NCBI RefSeq assembly: GCF_015209965.1
Contig: NZ_MU158693.1
Span: 223,138-287,137, forward strand
Length of the DNA: 64,000 nucleotides
Origin: Sphingobacterium pedocola
GTDB taxonomy: Bacteria > Bacteroidota > Bacteroidia > Sphingobacteriales > Sphingobacteriaceae
Reading direction: 5' to 3'
Under the pieces are notes generated by a model. It did no database searches, was not told the origin of the DNA, and worked only from the letters and a program-made list of their open reading frames with translations. Positions 1 to 9,213 of this stretch are shown here, one piece after another. A program made the translations under genes and the position numbers. The stretch's first letter is position 1. Each line of letters begins with the position of its first letter.

Positions 1-120
1 GTAAACTAAACGTTATTTTTAAAGGTCTGCCGTAAAACGCTGGAACTGTTAACGATAAATTTGCCACTGCCCCTCTCCTGCCTTTCTCCCGACCAATACC
101 CGACCTTCTTCTACCGGTAT

Positions 121-190
121 ATTAGGTCTGCCTTAGTACTATCTTAGGGCTACCCAGGAAAAGGTAAGACAGCACTAAGGCAGACGTAAT
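121..190. repeat. Inverted repeat with 17-bp arms
   Basis: Positions 121-137 and 174-190 are reverse complements except for one base (core GTCTGCCTTAGT / ACTAAGGCAGAC). They flank the stop of the PAS remnant. The 36-base loop has no obvious gene, and no T-tract follows on either strand, so a terminator is unlikely. An imperfect direct repeat (about 70-120 and 205-250) overlaps it, which suggests local duplication during decay of the PAS gene. Confidence 0.55.
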
Positions 191-387
191 GCAGCCGCAC
201 CTCTTCCCCTGTCATTCTCCCGGCCAACAGGCCACCGTCTTCGTTCCGGCATTAACATCGAGATATTATTTCCTATCACTTCGACGGATTCATAACTGAA
301 AAGTTCGGAAGCAGCGGGATTAATAGATTCCAATATTCCCATACTATCAATCGTAATGATGCCGTCGATAATAGTTTCAATAATTGC
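175..387 (-). pseudogene. PAS-domain remnant (sensor protein fragment)
   Basis: Read on the minus strand this stretch gives about 70 residues that look like a PAS domain: an ETIIDGIITIDSMG segment, then ESINPAASELFSYES, then VIGNNISMLMPE. This is the usual beginning of FixL-like PAS domains. A TAA stop lies directly in front (388-390), there is no start codon, and a TAG ends the frame soon after the MPE motif, so only the first half of a PAS core remains. The downstream part (on the minus strand) contains a second, worse copy of the GRE/GRK-rich tail. I read it as the decayed end of a sensor kinase or PAS protein. It could also be the 3' edge of a frameshifted gene starting elsewhere. Confidence 0.5.
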
Positions 388-416
388 TTATCAATAATCT
401 AGCGGTTTCTAAGACG

Positions 417-2099
417 TTACTTTACCAATTTTTTGTACTTAATACGTTTTGGTCCTATATCTCCTAGACGTTTTTTGCGATTTTCTTCATATTCAGTATA
501 ATTCCCTTCAAAGAAGTAAACTTGTGAATCACCTTCAAAAGCAAGAATATGTGTACAAATACGATCTAGGAACCATCTATCGTGAGAAATAATTACCGCA
601 CATCCTCCAAAATTTTCAAGCCCTTCTTCCAAGGCACGCAACGTATTAACGTCAATATCGTTCGTAGGTTCATCCAATAGCAAAACATTAGAAGCATTTT
701 TCAATGTAATCGCCAGGTGTACACGATTTCGTTCCCCTCCCGAAAGCACACCAACTTTCTTTTGTTGATCTGCACCGTTGAAGTTGAATTTGGAAACATA
801 AGCTCTGGAATTCGTAGGACGATTTCCTAATAAAATATTATCGTTGCCTTCCGTTATATTTTCCCAAACTGATTTGTCGGGATCAAGATCATTGTGCAAT
901 TGATCTACATATCCCAATACCACCGTTTCCCCAACTTTGAACGTACCCGTATCCGGTACTTCCTGTCCCGTTATTAATCGGAAAAGCGTCGTTTTGCCTG
1001 CACCATTGGGGCCAATAATCCCTACAATTCCGGCCGGAGGTAACGAAAAGCTCAAGTTTTCGAACAAAATACGATCTCCATACGATTTGGAAATATTATT
1101 TGCTTCAATAACCACATTTCCCAATCGAGGTCCCGGTGGAATAAAAAGTTCTAATTTCTCTTCGCGTTCTTTTGTTTCCTCCGAAGCTAATTTTTCGTAA
1201 TTATGAAGACGGGCTTTAGATTTGGCATGTCGTGCTTTAGGCGCCATCTTTACCCATTCTAATTCGCGCTCCAACGTTTTCTGACGTTTTGTTTCTTGTT
1301 TTTCCTCTTGTGCTAAACGCTTTGATTTTTGATCTAGCCAAGAGGAATAATTTCCTTTCCAAGGGATACCTTCGCCTCTATCCAGTTCAAGAATCCAACC
1401 TGCAACATTATCTAAGAAATACCTATCATGCGTTACAGCAATTACAGTCCCCTTGTATTGTTTCAAATGTTGCTCTAACCAATCGATAGATTCTGCATCC
1501 AAGTGATTCGTAGGTTCATCCAACAGCAATACATCTGGCTCCTGAAGCAATAAACGACATAGCGCCACCCTTCTGCGCTCACCTCCTGACAGATTGGCAA
1601 TTCTAGCGTCTGGTTCTGGACAACGCAACGCATCCATGGCACGTTCCAGTTTGCTATCCAACTCCCAAGCATTTGTTGCATCAATTTTATCTTGAAGTTC
1701 GCCCTGGCGAGTTAACAATTTATCCATCTCATCTGGATCTTCATAAACTTCCGGAAGACCGAATTTTTCATTGATATCTTCGTATTCCTTTAAGATTCCT
1801 GTTATTTCCGCAACGCCTTCTTCTACAATCTCCCGCACGGTCTTTTCGGTATCCAGTTCAGGTTCCTGGGCTAAATAACCCACAGTATACCCCGGAGAAA
1901 ACACCACTTCACCTTGATAGGACTTATCAAGTCCGGCGATAATTTTCAACACAGACGACTTACCAGATCCGTTCAGACCGATGACACCGATTTTGGCACC
2001 ATAGAAGAATGATAAATATATATTTTTTAAAACTTGTTTTTGAGGGGGGTAAATTTTGTTTACCCCAGCCATAGAAAAGATTATTTTTTCGTCAGACAT
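417..2099 (-). CDS. ettA: Energy-dependent translational throttle protein EttA (ABC-F ATPase)
   Basis: An ABC-F protein of 560 residues with two ATPase cassettes and no membrane segment. Cassette 1 has Walker A GLNGSGKSS near residue 41, signature LSGGE near 169 and Walker B ending DEPTNHLD. Cassette 2 has GPNGAGKT near 363, LSGGERNR near 450 and DEPTNDID. EttA is known to bind the ribosomal E site and gate entry into elongation according to ATP/ADP; length and the cassette-arm-cassette layout fit it well. The frame is open 14 codons further upstream, but the ATG at 2099 (MSDEKIIF) matches family N-termini, and the extra codons would overlap the likely promoter. Divergent from clpC. Confidence 0.9.
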   Translation of the reverse strand: MSDEKIIFSMAGVNKIYPPQKQVLKNIYLSFFYGAKIGVIGLNGSGKSSVLKIIAGLDKSYQGEVVFSPGYTVGYLAQEPELDTEKTVREIVEEGVAEITGILKEYEDINEKFGLPEVYEDPDEMDKLLTRQGELQDKIDATNAWELDSKLERAMDALRCPEPDARIANLSGGERRRVALCRLLLQEPDVLLLDEPTNHLDAESIDWLEQHLKQYKGTVIAVTHDRYFLDNVAGWILELDRGEGIPWKGNYSSWLDQKSKRLAQEEKQETKRQKTLERELEWVKMAPKARHAKSKARLHNYEKLASEETKEREEKLELFIPPGPRLGNVVIEANNISKSYGDRILFENLSFSLPPAGIVGIIGPNGAGKTTLFRLITGQEVPDTGTFKVGETVVLGYVDQLHNDLDPDKSVWENITEGNDNILLGNRPTNSRAYVSKFNFNGADQQKKVGVLSGGERNRVHLAITLKNASNVLLLDEPTNDIDVNTLRALEEGLENFGGCAVIISHDRWFLDRICTHILAFEGDSQVYFFEGNYTEYEENRKKRLGDIGPKRIKYKKLVK

Positions 2100-2138
2100 A
2101 GATCTAAGCCAATATTTCAATAAAAATTGTGTACTTCT

Positions 2139-2146
2139 CAAAGGTA
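2139..2146 (-). promoter_or_regulatory. Possible -7 box of ettA
   Basis: On the minus strand the sequence reads TACCTTTG, matching the Bacteroidota -7 consensus TAnnTTTG, about 40 bases before the ATG at 2099. No clear TTG -33 element is present at the usual 19-20 base spacing. It supports the shorter EttA start, because the longer reading would begin inside this box. Confidence 0.4.
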
Positions 2147-2352
2147 TTAAATTTACTCCGCTAAATAAAACTGATGTCGCATTAATTCCTTGAGATTCGT
2201 TTACCTAATGTGTCTACAACTGACAATTTGACTATTATCAGCTATGGCGTGATTGTTGATAAATTTAACGAAAATAATAAGGACGGGTTTTATAATTATT
2301 TCCTACATTTATAACATCCTTAACTTATTTTAATACAGAAAGGTAATTATCC

Positions 2353-4902
2353 ATGGAAGCAAAATTCTCACCAAGAGTAAAAGATGTGATCTCATACAGC
2401 CGCGAAGAAGCTTTACGTCTTCGACACGACTATATTGGCACAGAGCACCTTTTGCTAGGGCTGATCCGAGAAGGTGATGGTGTAGCGATTAAAATACTAA
2501 AAAATCTTACTATAGACACCGGAGCAATACGCCAATCGATAGAAGACGCTGTAAAAGGCTCTTCTATTTCAAGAGCACCTATCGGAAATATGCCGTTGAC
2601 AAAACAAGCAGAAAAAGTTCTCAAAATAACGTATTTGGAAGCTAAAATTTTCAAAAGTGACATTATCGGAACCGAGCATTTATTATTGGCAATCCTGCGC
2701 GATGAAGACAACATTGCGTCTCAGATATTGCAACAATATAACGTGTCGTACGACTTGTTCAAAAACGAAGTAGAGCAAAATAAAACGACGATAACCGATG
2801 AGGTTCCCGGTTCTCCTGCGAACGATGATGACTACGCTGAAGAAGAAAACTTCTCTGCTCCCAAGAAAGTATCGGACATTAAATCTAAAACTCCAGTTTT
2901 AGATAATTTTGGCCGTGATTTGACCCGAGCGGCAGAAGACGGTAAACTAGATCCCATTGTTGGCCGCGAAAAAGAGATTGAGCGCGTTTCTCAGATTCTT
3001 TCCCGCCGTAAAAAGAATAACCCTATTCTAATCGGAGAGCCAGGTGTTGGTAAATCAGCTATTGCTGAAGGTCTTGCTTTACGCATCGTGCAACGTAAAG
3101 TTTCACGTGTATTGTTCAACAAACGCGTAGTTACGTTAGATCTCGCTTCCTTAGTCGCAGGCACTAAATATAGAGGCCAATTTGAAGAACGCATGAAAGC
3201 AGTCATGAATGAATTGGAAAAATCTCCGGATGTAATCCTTTTCATTGACGAGATTCATACTATTGTTGGGGCCGGTGGAGCCTCAGGCTCTTTAGATGCA
3301 TCCAATATGTTTAAACCTGCTTTAGCTAGAGGTGAAATTCAGTGTATTGGCGCGACAACGTTGGATGAATATCGTCAGTTCATTGAAAAAGACGGAGCGT
3401 TAGATCGTCGTTTTCAAAAGGTAATGATTGAACCAGCCAGTCATGACGAAACAATTGAAATCTTAAATCGTATCAAAGACAAATACGAAGAGCATCATAA
3501 TGTTAACTACACCCCAGAAGCAATTAATGCCTGTGTGACATTGACAACACGATATATCACAGATCGTTTTTTACCAGACAAAGCTATCGATGCTTTGGAT
3601 GAGGCAGGTTCACGGGTGCATTTGACAAATATTCACGTACCACAATCGATTTTGGATATTGAAGAAAAAATCGAGGAAGTAAAAGTCGAAAAAAATAAAG
3701 TAGTTCGTTCTCAAAAGTATGAGGAGGCAGCAAAGCTTCGTGATACAGAGAAAAAACTTCTTGAAGAGTTGGAACGCGAAAAAGCGGTTTGGGAAGCGGA
3801 AACGAAAACGAAACGCTATGAGGTAACTGAGGATAATGTAGCAGAAGTCGTCTCGATGATGACCGGTATTCCTGTACAACGGGTAAGCCAATCCGATAGC
3901 CAAAAACTATTGAATATGGGCGATTCTATGAAAAATAGAATTATCGGTCAGGACGATGCCGTTCAAAAACTGGTAAGAGCTATCCAGCGTACTCGTGCAG
4001 GATTGAAAGATCCTAAAAAACCAATTGGTTCGTTTATCTTTCTCGGCCCTACCGGTGTCGGTAAAACAGAATTGGCAAAAGAGCTTGCGCGATTCATGTT
4101 TGATTCAGAAGATTCATTGATTCAGGTAGACATGAGTGAGTATATGGAAAAGTTTGCCGTTTCTCGTTTAGTTGGAGCGCCTCCAGGCTATGTAGGTTAT
4201 GAGGAAGGCGGACAACTGACAGAGAAAGTACGCCGTAAACCGTATGCTGTCGTATTATTAGATGAGATTGAAAAAGCACATCCCGATGTATTCAATTTAT
4301 TACTTCAAGTATTGGACGAAGGTCAATTGACAGATAGCTTGGGTCGTAAAGTGGATTTCCGTAATACAATAATTATTATGACCTCTAATATTGGTGTACG
4401 TCAATTAAAAGAATTTGGTCAAGGTGTGGGTTTTACTACTGCAGCAAAAGAAAATCAAGCGGATTCACATTCACGGGGTGTAATCGAAACGGCATTGAAA
4501 CGTGCCTTCGCTCCGGAGTTTTTGAATCGTATTGACGATGTAATTGTTTTCAATTCATTAACAAAAGAAAATATATTCAAAATTATCGATATCGAACTAA
4601 AATCTTTATTTGATAGAATCGAAGCTCTGGGTCATACGATCGAATTGACACCCAAAGCAAAAGAATATATTGCTGAAAAAGGATACGACACCAATTTCGG
4701 AGCCCGCCCACTGAAACGTGCTATTCAGAAGTATTTAGAAGATCCTATTGCCGAGGAAATTCTGAAAGGAGAATTAAAAGCGAATGCAGTTATGCATGTT
4801 GATTATGATGAAGACAAAAAAGAAATCATAGTTAAAGGACCGTCTGCTGATGACGATGATAATTCGGTTTCGTCCGATTTAAAGGGTAAAAATAATAAGT
4901 AA
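2353..4902 (+). CDS. clpC: ATP-dependent Clp protease ATP-binding subunit ClpC
   Basis: An 849-residue HSP100 unfoldase that feeds substrates to ClpP. Visible in order: two Clp-N repeats (about 1-140, each with the YIGTEHLLL / IIGTEHLLL motif); AAA module 1 with Walker A GEPGVGKSA at 228-236 and Walker B ILFIDEIH ending at 300; a UVR-like coiled segment (KYEEAAKLRD near 455) that separates ClpC from ClpB; AAA module 2 with GPTGVGKT near 565; and a C-terminal D2-small domain. The acidic tail (ADDDDNSVSSD) is typical of Bacteroidota ClpC. The ATG follows an AGAAAGG stretch. Transcribed alone, with a strong hairpin just after the stop. Confidence 0.95.
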   Translation: MEAKFSPRVKDVISYSREEALRLRHDYIGTEHLLLGLIREGDGVAIKILKNLTIDTGAIRQSIEDAVKGSSISRAPIGNMPLTKQAEKVLKITYLEAKIFKSDIIGTEHLLLAILRDEDNIASQILQQYNVSYDLFKNEVEQNKTTITDEVPGSPANDDDYAEEENFSAPKKVSDIKSKTPVLDNFGRDLTRAAEDGKLDPIVGREKEIERVSQILSRRKKNNPILIGEPGVGKSAIAEGLALRIVQRKVSRVLFNKRVVTLDLASLVAGTKYRGQFEERMKAVMNELEKSPDVILFIDEIHTIVGAGGASGSLDASNMFKPALARGEIQCIGATTLDEYRQFIEKDGALDRRFQKVMIEPASHDETIEILNRIKDKYEEHHNVNYTPEAINACVTLTTRYITDRFLPDKAIDALDEAGSRVHLTNIHVPQSILDIEEKIEEVKVEKNKVVRSQKYEEAAKLRDTEKKLLEELEREKAVWEAETKTKRYEVTEDNVAEVVSMMTGIPVQRVSQSDSQKLLNMGDSMKNRIIGQDDAVQKLVRAIQRTRAGLKDPKKPIGSFIFLGPTGVGKTELAKELARFMFDSEDSLIQVDMSEYMEKFAVSRLVGAPPGYVGYEEGGQLTEKVRRKPYAVVLLDEIEKAHPDVFNLLLQVLDEGQLTDSLGRKVDFRNTIIIMTSNIGVRQLKEFGQGVGFTTAAKENQADSHSRGVIETALKRAFAPEFLNRIDDVIVFNSLTKENIFKIIDIELKSLFDRIEALGHTIELTPKAKEYIAEKGYDTNFGARPLKRAIQKYLEDPIAEEILKGELKANAVMHVDYDEDKKEIIVKGPSADDDDNSVSSDLKGKNNK

Positions 4903-4903
4903 A

Positions 4904-4938
4904 AAACGGCCGCTCAATTCAATTGAGCGGCTTTTTTC
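4904..4938 (+). terminator. Rho-independent terminator after clpC
   Basis: A perfect 11-bp stem (4909-4919 with 4921-4931, GCCGCTCAATT and complement) is followed by six T. The A-run on the other side makes it usable from the minus strand too, fitting its place between convergent clpC and the 2H phosphoesterase gene. Confidence 0.9.
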
Positions 4939-4961
4939 GCTTACTACCGTATTTTCTGTCC

Positions 4962-5522
4962 TTAAAATAAGGACAATTGTCCTTCCTCTCTAGTCCTGTT
5001 TCCGAATGGGAATTTCTGAATTATCTCGTATTGACCTTTTTCGGGATTAAATTTTCGTAAAGAAAGGCTATCGCAAAAAAAATTTTTGTCGATGTGCGTA
5101 AATAAGTTCTTTGCTACAGTCATTTTACTTCCATCCAATTTACGCGCTATCGTAACATGCGGATCATCGCCGTTCTCATATAATCCGAGGATATGCGGCT
5201 TTAAATGGATAATTACACTACGGAATACATCTTTCAGATAGGCCTTGGAATAGATAGAAGGTTGTATGAAAAATGTATGTTGCTGGTAACTATTAAACTC
5301 ACTAAGATAAACATACTGGGCCTTTTTAAATTCTACCAAGTCGACGAGTTTTGTTTTAATTTTTTCAACATTCACTTCGTCAGAGTCGAATTCACATATA
5401 CTAATATGTGCTAAAGAATTGACACTAGCATACCATCCTATCTTCTGCTCTAACTGCTTTTTTAAATCCCTTACGTAATCTATAAAATCTGCACTTGGAT
5501 GTATAACTAATGAGTATTTCAT
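4962..5522 (-). CDS. 2'-5' RNA ligase family protein (2H phosphoesterase)
   Basis: A 186-residue protein with the two hallmark HxS/T motifs of the 2H phosphoesterase superfamily: HIS at 39-41 and HVT at 122-124, spaced as expected for the two lobes of the fold. The family includes LigT/ThpR RNA ligases and cyclic phosphodiesterases acting on 2',3'-cyclic or 2'-5' linkages; the substrate cannot be told from sequence. No signal peptide, so cytoplasmic. Convergent with clpC and separated by its terminator. The C-terminus (EEGQLSLF) resembles a beta-clamp-binding tail of the QLxLF kind, which could be chance. Confidence 0.75.
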   Translation of the reverse strand: MKYSLVIHPSADFIDYVRDLKKQLEQKIGWYASVNSLAHISICEFDSDEVNVEKIKTKLVDLVEFKKAQYVYLSEFNSYQQHTFFIQPSIYSKAYLKDVFRSVIIHLKPHILGLYENGDDPHVTIARKLDGSKMTVAKNLFTHIDKNFFCDSLSLRKFNPEKGQYEIIQKFPFGNRTREEGQLSLF

Positions 5523-5822
5523 GCTAAAAAATATACTTTCTCCAATATACTAATATTGTATTATAAAACCACTTTTACACCCCGTTTTAACAGTATAGAT
5601 CTTATCGAAAATTCCCTAACGCCCAATACAACTGGACAACGACCCGTTAAGGAGTTTTCTTCAATAGATTAAGATTTTATATATCAAATATTTCCGCTAT
5701 ATAAACCCTTTACATTAAACCTACGTTATATTCATACAACCTTAACATGAAGTTAGCACTAAAAAAACAACGGAACTTTAATTTTAGGTAGTAAAAATAA
5801 CCCGTTGAGAAAAAATAAACAG
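5523..5822. other. AT-rich intergenic region between divergent genes
   Basis: About 300 bases between the 2H phosphoesterase gene (minus) and the GT4 gene (plus). It must hold both promoters. I see no coding frame, no strong hairpin and no perfect TAnnTTTG box; TAATTTTA around 5780 is the nearest candidate on the plus strand. Confidence 0.5.
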
Positions 5823-6998
5823 ATGAAAAAAATCGCCTTTTTTGCCGAAATTTTAATTGAAGATTTTGACGGAGCTTCCCGTACCATGTTTCAATTGATC
5901 AACAGATTAGACACCTGTTCTATGGAGTATTTTTTCATTTATGGAAAAGGGCCCGAGACCTTTCGTCATCACCTTTCCTACCGTGTACCGTCTATCAACA
6001 TACCGCTTAATACAGATTACAGCTTAGCCATACCCTTTATGGTAAAAAAAAATTTAGAGCAGGCTTTAGATAATTTTGCGCCAGATGCAATTCACATTTC
6101 TACCCCCTCTCCTCTGGGATATTTTGCATTGAAATATGCAAAAAAAAGGAATATCCCGGTACTAAGCATCTACCATACCCACTTTGTTTCCTATATACCC
6201 TATTACCTCCGTCGTGCGCCACTGTTTATTAAGATGGCAGAAAGCTGGATTCAACAAACGATGCGAAAGTTCTACAATGCATGTGATCAACTATATGTCC
6301 CGTCGCTGGCGATGATATCTGAACTTGAAAATCTTGGAATAGCGCGGGAACAGATGACGCTTTGGCAACGAGGTATCAACTTAGAACTCTTTTCGATCAA
6401 AAAACGAGATATTACCTATATTCAACAAATCACACAAAATAAAAAACCTAATATTTTATTCGCGAGCAGACTCGTTTGGGAAAAAAACATCCAGACTTTA
6501 CTCGACATCTATGCTTATATGGAATCACAGGAAATGGATTACAATTTCATCGTGGTCGGTGATGGTACTGCAAAGAAGGAAGCGATGACACAAATGCCGA
6601 ACGCTTTCTTTTTAGGCAAACTAAGTCATGAGGAACTTTCTAAAGTATATGCTTCCTCGGATGTCTTCCTATTTACCTCTGTTTCTGAGACATATGGCAA
6701 TGTAGTCATTGAAGCGATGGCCTCTGGTCTTCCTTGCGTGATTGCAAATGGAGGAGGAAGTGGTGGTCTGGTCAAACATGGGCAAAACGGTTTCAAATGT
6801 ACGCCGAATAGCCCTAAAGAGTATGCTTATTTCATCCAGCGTCTTATTGAACAACCCACCATTTATGAGGATATACAACTTGCCGGATTTGATTATGTGA
6901 AACAATTGGATTGGGATAATCTCGCGGAACGTTATTTTTCGGATATGCATTCACTTGCAAATCTTCCACACACACAATTTGCATGGGCGACAAATTAG
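5823..6998 (+). CDS. Glycosyltransferase family 4 (GT-B fold)
   Basis: A 391-residue GT4 protein resembling GDP-mannose-dependent alpha-mannosyltransferases of glycolipid synthesis. The N-terminal acceptor half is followed by the donor-site signature SETYGNVVIEAMASG, whose EX7E glutamates are residues 289 and 297, and a glycine-rich GGGSGG stretch. ILFASRLVWEKNI in the middle is the usual start of the second Rossmann lobe. A TTG at 5805 would add six residues, but the ATG at 5823 gives the more usual start (MKKIAFFAE). First gene of a set in which both later genes overlap the one before (16 and 26 bases), so they are probably co-translated. Confidence 0.85.
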   Translation: MKKIAFFAEILIEDFDGASRTMFQLINRLDTCSMEYFFIYGKGPETFRHHLSYRVPSINIPLNTDYSLAIPFMVKKNLEQALDNFAPDAIHISTPSPLGYFALKYAKKRNIPVLSIYHTHFVSYIPYYLRRAPLFIKMAESWIQQTMRKFYNACDQLYVPSLAMISELENLGIAREQMTLWQRGINLELFSIKKRDITYIQQITQNKKPNILFASRLVWEKNIQTLLDIYAYMESQEMDYNFIVVGDGTAKKEAMTQMPNAFFLGKLSHEELSKVYASSDVFLFTSVSETYGNVVIEAMASGLPCVIANGGGSGGLVKHGQNGFKCTPNSPKEYAYFIQRLIEQPTIYEDIQLAGFDYVKQLDWDNLAERYFSDMHSLANLPHTQFAWATN

Positions 6999-7993
6999 GT
7001 ATTCACAAAAAACATCTGAAGATTAGCCTCCTTTTTATTGTACTCAGTTTTATTGCTATCTTCATCTGGAAAACTGACCTATCGGCGGTTAAAAAAGAAC
7101 TCCACAACATAGGCTTTCATGCCATATATATTTTTGCATGTACTTTTTTAGCTTATCTTTTAGGAACGTGGGGTTGGCGGATATGCTTAGGGGCGGATAA
7201 AAAGAAGATTAGCGTTTCGCAACTGTTTATCGTGCGTCAAATTGGCGAAACCGTCGGTCTATATAACCCTACGAGTGTTGTTGGAGGAGATCTGTACAAA
7301 GTAGAGCTACTTAAGCGATATTGTATTGATACACAAATAGCCCTCAATTCCGTTCTTGTTTCACGGATCACAGCAGTATTATCACAAGTTCTACTATTTT
7401 TATCCATGATGCTGTGGCTCCTTTTGTCTCCCCTGGGAACCCGAATCTCAAATCTATTTGGTTTTTGGCTATATGCACTCGTTGGCGTATTGATTATTGC
7501 CAAAATAGGGCTATTTGTATGGATAGGAACGAGTAAACGCTTCGAGACGGTTCATGTGGAAGATAATGAATCTAAGTGGAAGCGAATAAAACGTTCTATC
7601 GACACCTTATTATTTGATGTTAAATTTTTTTTTCAAAATGATAAAAAAGCATTTTGGTGCTCCTATTTTTTATTCTTTTCACATTGGATTGTTGGGAGTT
7701 TGGAATTTTATCTCATTTTACATTTCCTCGGATACCATGTAACTGTAATACATGGGCTCTTTTTGGATATGTATAGCATTGTCTTCAAAAGTTTTGGTGC
7801 TTTCATTCCTGGACAATTAGGGATAGAAGAATTGGGGAACAAATTCGCCTTATCGACCATTGGTATAGCAAGTATAAGCCTGTGGATTACCGTCTCTTTA
7901 TTACGGCGCACGCGCCAATTATGTTGGATCGCCATTGGCTTCCTTTTATATTTTCTTATCAAGAAAGATGTCCGAAATATCACCACAGCTTAA
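6983..7993 (+). CDS. Flippase-like integral membrane protein (LPG synthase TM / UPF0104 family)
   Basis: A 336-residue protein, largely hydrophobic with about eight membrane segments. It carries the family landmarks SVVGGDLYKVELL after the second helix pair and FGAFIPGQLGIEELG near the C-terminus. It corresponds to the membrane half of lysylphosphatidylglycerol synthase; stand-alone versions next to glycosyltransferases are thought to translocate lipid-linked products. It starts inside the preceding GT4 gene (16-base overlap) and ends inside the next (26-base overlap). The inferred role is moving the lipid made by its neighbours across the inner membrane. Confidence 0.75.
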   Translation: MGDKLGIHKKHLKISLLFIVLSFIAIFIWKTDLSAVKKELHNIGFHAIYIFACTFLAYLLGTWGWRICLGADKKKISVSQLFIVRQIGETVGLYNPTSVVGGDLYKVELLKRYCIDTQIALNSVLVSRITAVLSQVLLFLSMMLWLLLSPLGTRISNLFGFWLYALVGVLIIAKIGLFVWIGTSKRFETVHVEDNESKWKRIKRSIDTLLFDVKFFFQNDKKAFWCSYFLFFSHWIVGSLEFYLILHFLGYHVTVIHGLFLDMYSIVFKSFGAFIPGQLGIEELGNKFALSTIGIASISLWITVSLLRRTRQLCWIAIGFLLYFLIKKDVRNITTA

Positions 7994-9188
7994 TTTCGAA
8001 ATATTATTCGTCAGTCATAAATTCCCTCCCGCTACCGGTGGCATGGAAAAACAGAGCTATGAACTCTTAAACGGCATGCGCAAACTTACTAAAACGCATG
8101 ACATTGTATTCCGAAAAGAAGAATCTATTTTTGCGTTTTTTTGGAATCTTAATAGGCGGATACTAACAAAAATCAAAGCACATCCCAACATTCGCCTTAT
8201 TCATTTCAATGATGGACTGGTCGCTTCGCTGTCGTTGCGTCATAAAGGTTATACGCAGCTACAAAAAGTCGTTACCCTGCATGGTCTGGATGTTGTATTT
8301 CCATTACCTTATTTCCAACGTAAAATAGTTCCTCAATTCGAAAAATTCGACTTAATCATTGCGGTGAGCCATGCAACCGCCAACGCAGTTATCCAGCGGG
8401 GAATCTCTGCAGAAAAAGTAGTCGTAATTCCTAATGGAGTAGATCATCGACTAGCTCGAGGAAGTCAAAACGTTAGTGATACGGAAAATTTAATGTCGAA
8501 GTATCCACAATTAAATTTGAACAAACCTTACCTAATTACCTTAGGTCGTCCGGTGAAACGTAAAGGATTTTCGTGGTTCATCAAAGACGTGATTCCCTTG
8601 ATACCGCAAGATGTACAATTGATTCTAGTCGGACCGTTTCAAAAAAAAACGACCTATTTTGAAAGGGCCCTTAGCCTACTGCCAAAAAAATATTACCAAT
8701 TAATCACACTATTTCTAGGTTACCCATCCGATGCAAAGGACATTCGATGCTTATTGAAACAACCTAACATTAATCATCGGGTAAAGCATCTAGGAAAAGT
8801 AGCTTTTGACGATCTTCAAGTTTTACTGGCCAATGCTATCGCCTTTTTAATGCCGAATATTCATGTAGATGGAGATATGGAGGGTTTTGGTCTTGTCTGT
8901 TTAGAAGCATCAATTTCCGGCACATTAGTATTAGCATCTGAGATCGAGGGCATCACCGATGCAATTCAGCACCATAAAAATGGGATATTATTGGCAAGCA
9001 GAGATCCGACGGCGTGGAGAAATCAAATTCAACAGGTATTATCTAATCCCGACGATTATCGACAGCTCGCTCAAAAATACAGGCAATACACCGTCGAACA
9101 TTATAACTGGAATAATATGGTGACGGCCTATTTCGAAATATTTAAGGCTATTACCACATTAAATACCTCCCATTCTACGCCAAAGTAG
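7968..9188 (+). CDS. Glycosyltransferase family 4, second copy
   Basis: A 406-residue GT4 enzyme. The N-terminus has the family loop SHKFPPATGGMEKQSYELL, the second lobe begins near YLITLGRPVKRKG, and the donor motif is EGFGLVCLEA with EX7E at residues 305 and 313. The frame is open to a TTG at 7935, but the ATG at 7968, inside the end of the flippase gene, is the better start. It differs clearly from the first GT4 of the operon and probably adds a second sugar. No terminator hairpin is obvious in the 25 bases before the convergent hydroxylase gene. Confidence 0.85.
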   Translation: MSEISPQLNFEILFVSHKFPPATGGMEKQSYELLNGMRKLTKTHDIVFRKEESIFAFFWNLNRRILTKIKAHPNIRLIHFNDGLVASLSLRHKGYTQLQKVVTLHGLDVVFPLPYFQRKIVPQFEKFDLIIAVSHATANAVIQRGISAEKVVVIPNGVDHRLARGSQNVSDTENLMSKYPQLNLNKPYLITLGRPVKRKGFSWFIKDVIPLIPQDVQLILVGPFQKKTTYFERALSLLPKKYYQLITLFLGYPSDAKDIRCLLKQPNINHRVKHLGKVAFDDLQVLLANAIAFLMPNIHVDGDMEGFGLVCLEASISGTLVLASEIEGITDAIQHHKNGILLASRDPTAWRNQIQQVLSNPDDYRQLAQKYRQYTVEHYNWNNMVTAYFEIFKAITTLNTSHSTPK

Positions 9189-9213
9189 CAAACGATATTT
9201 CAAGATTCCATTT

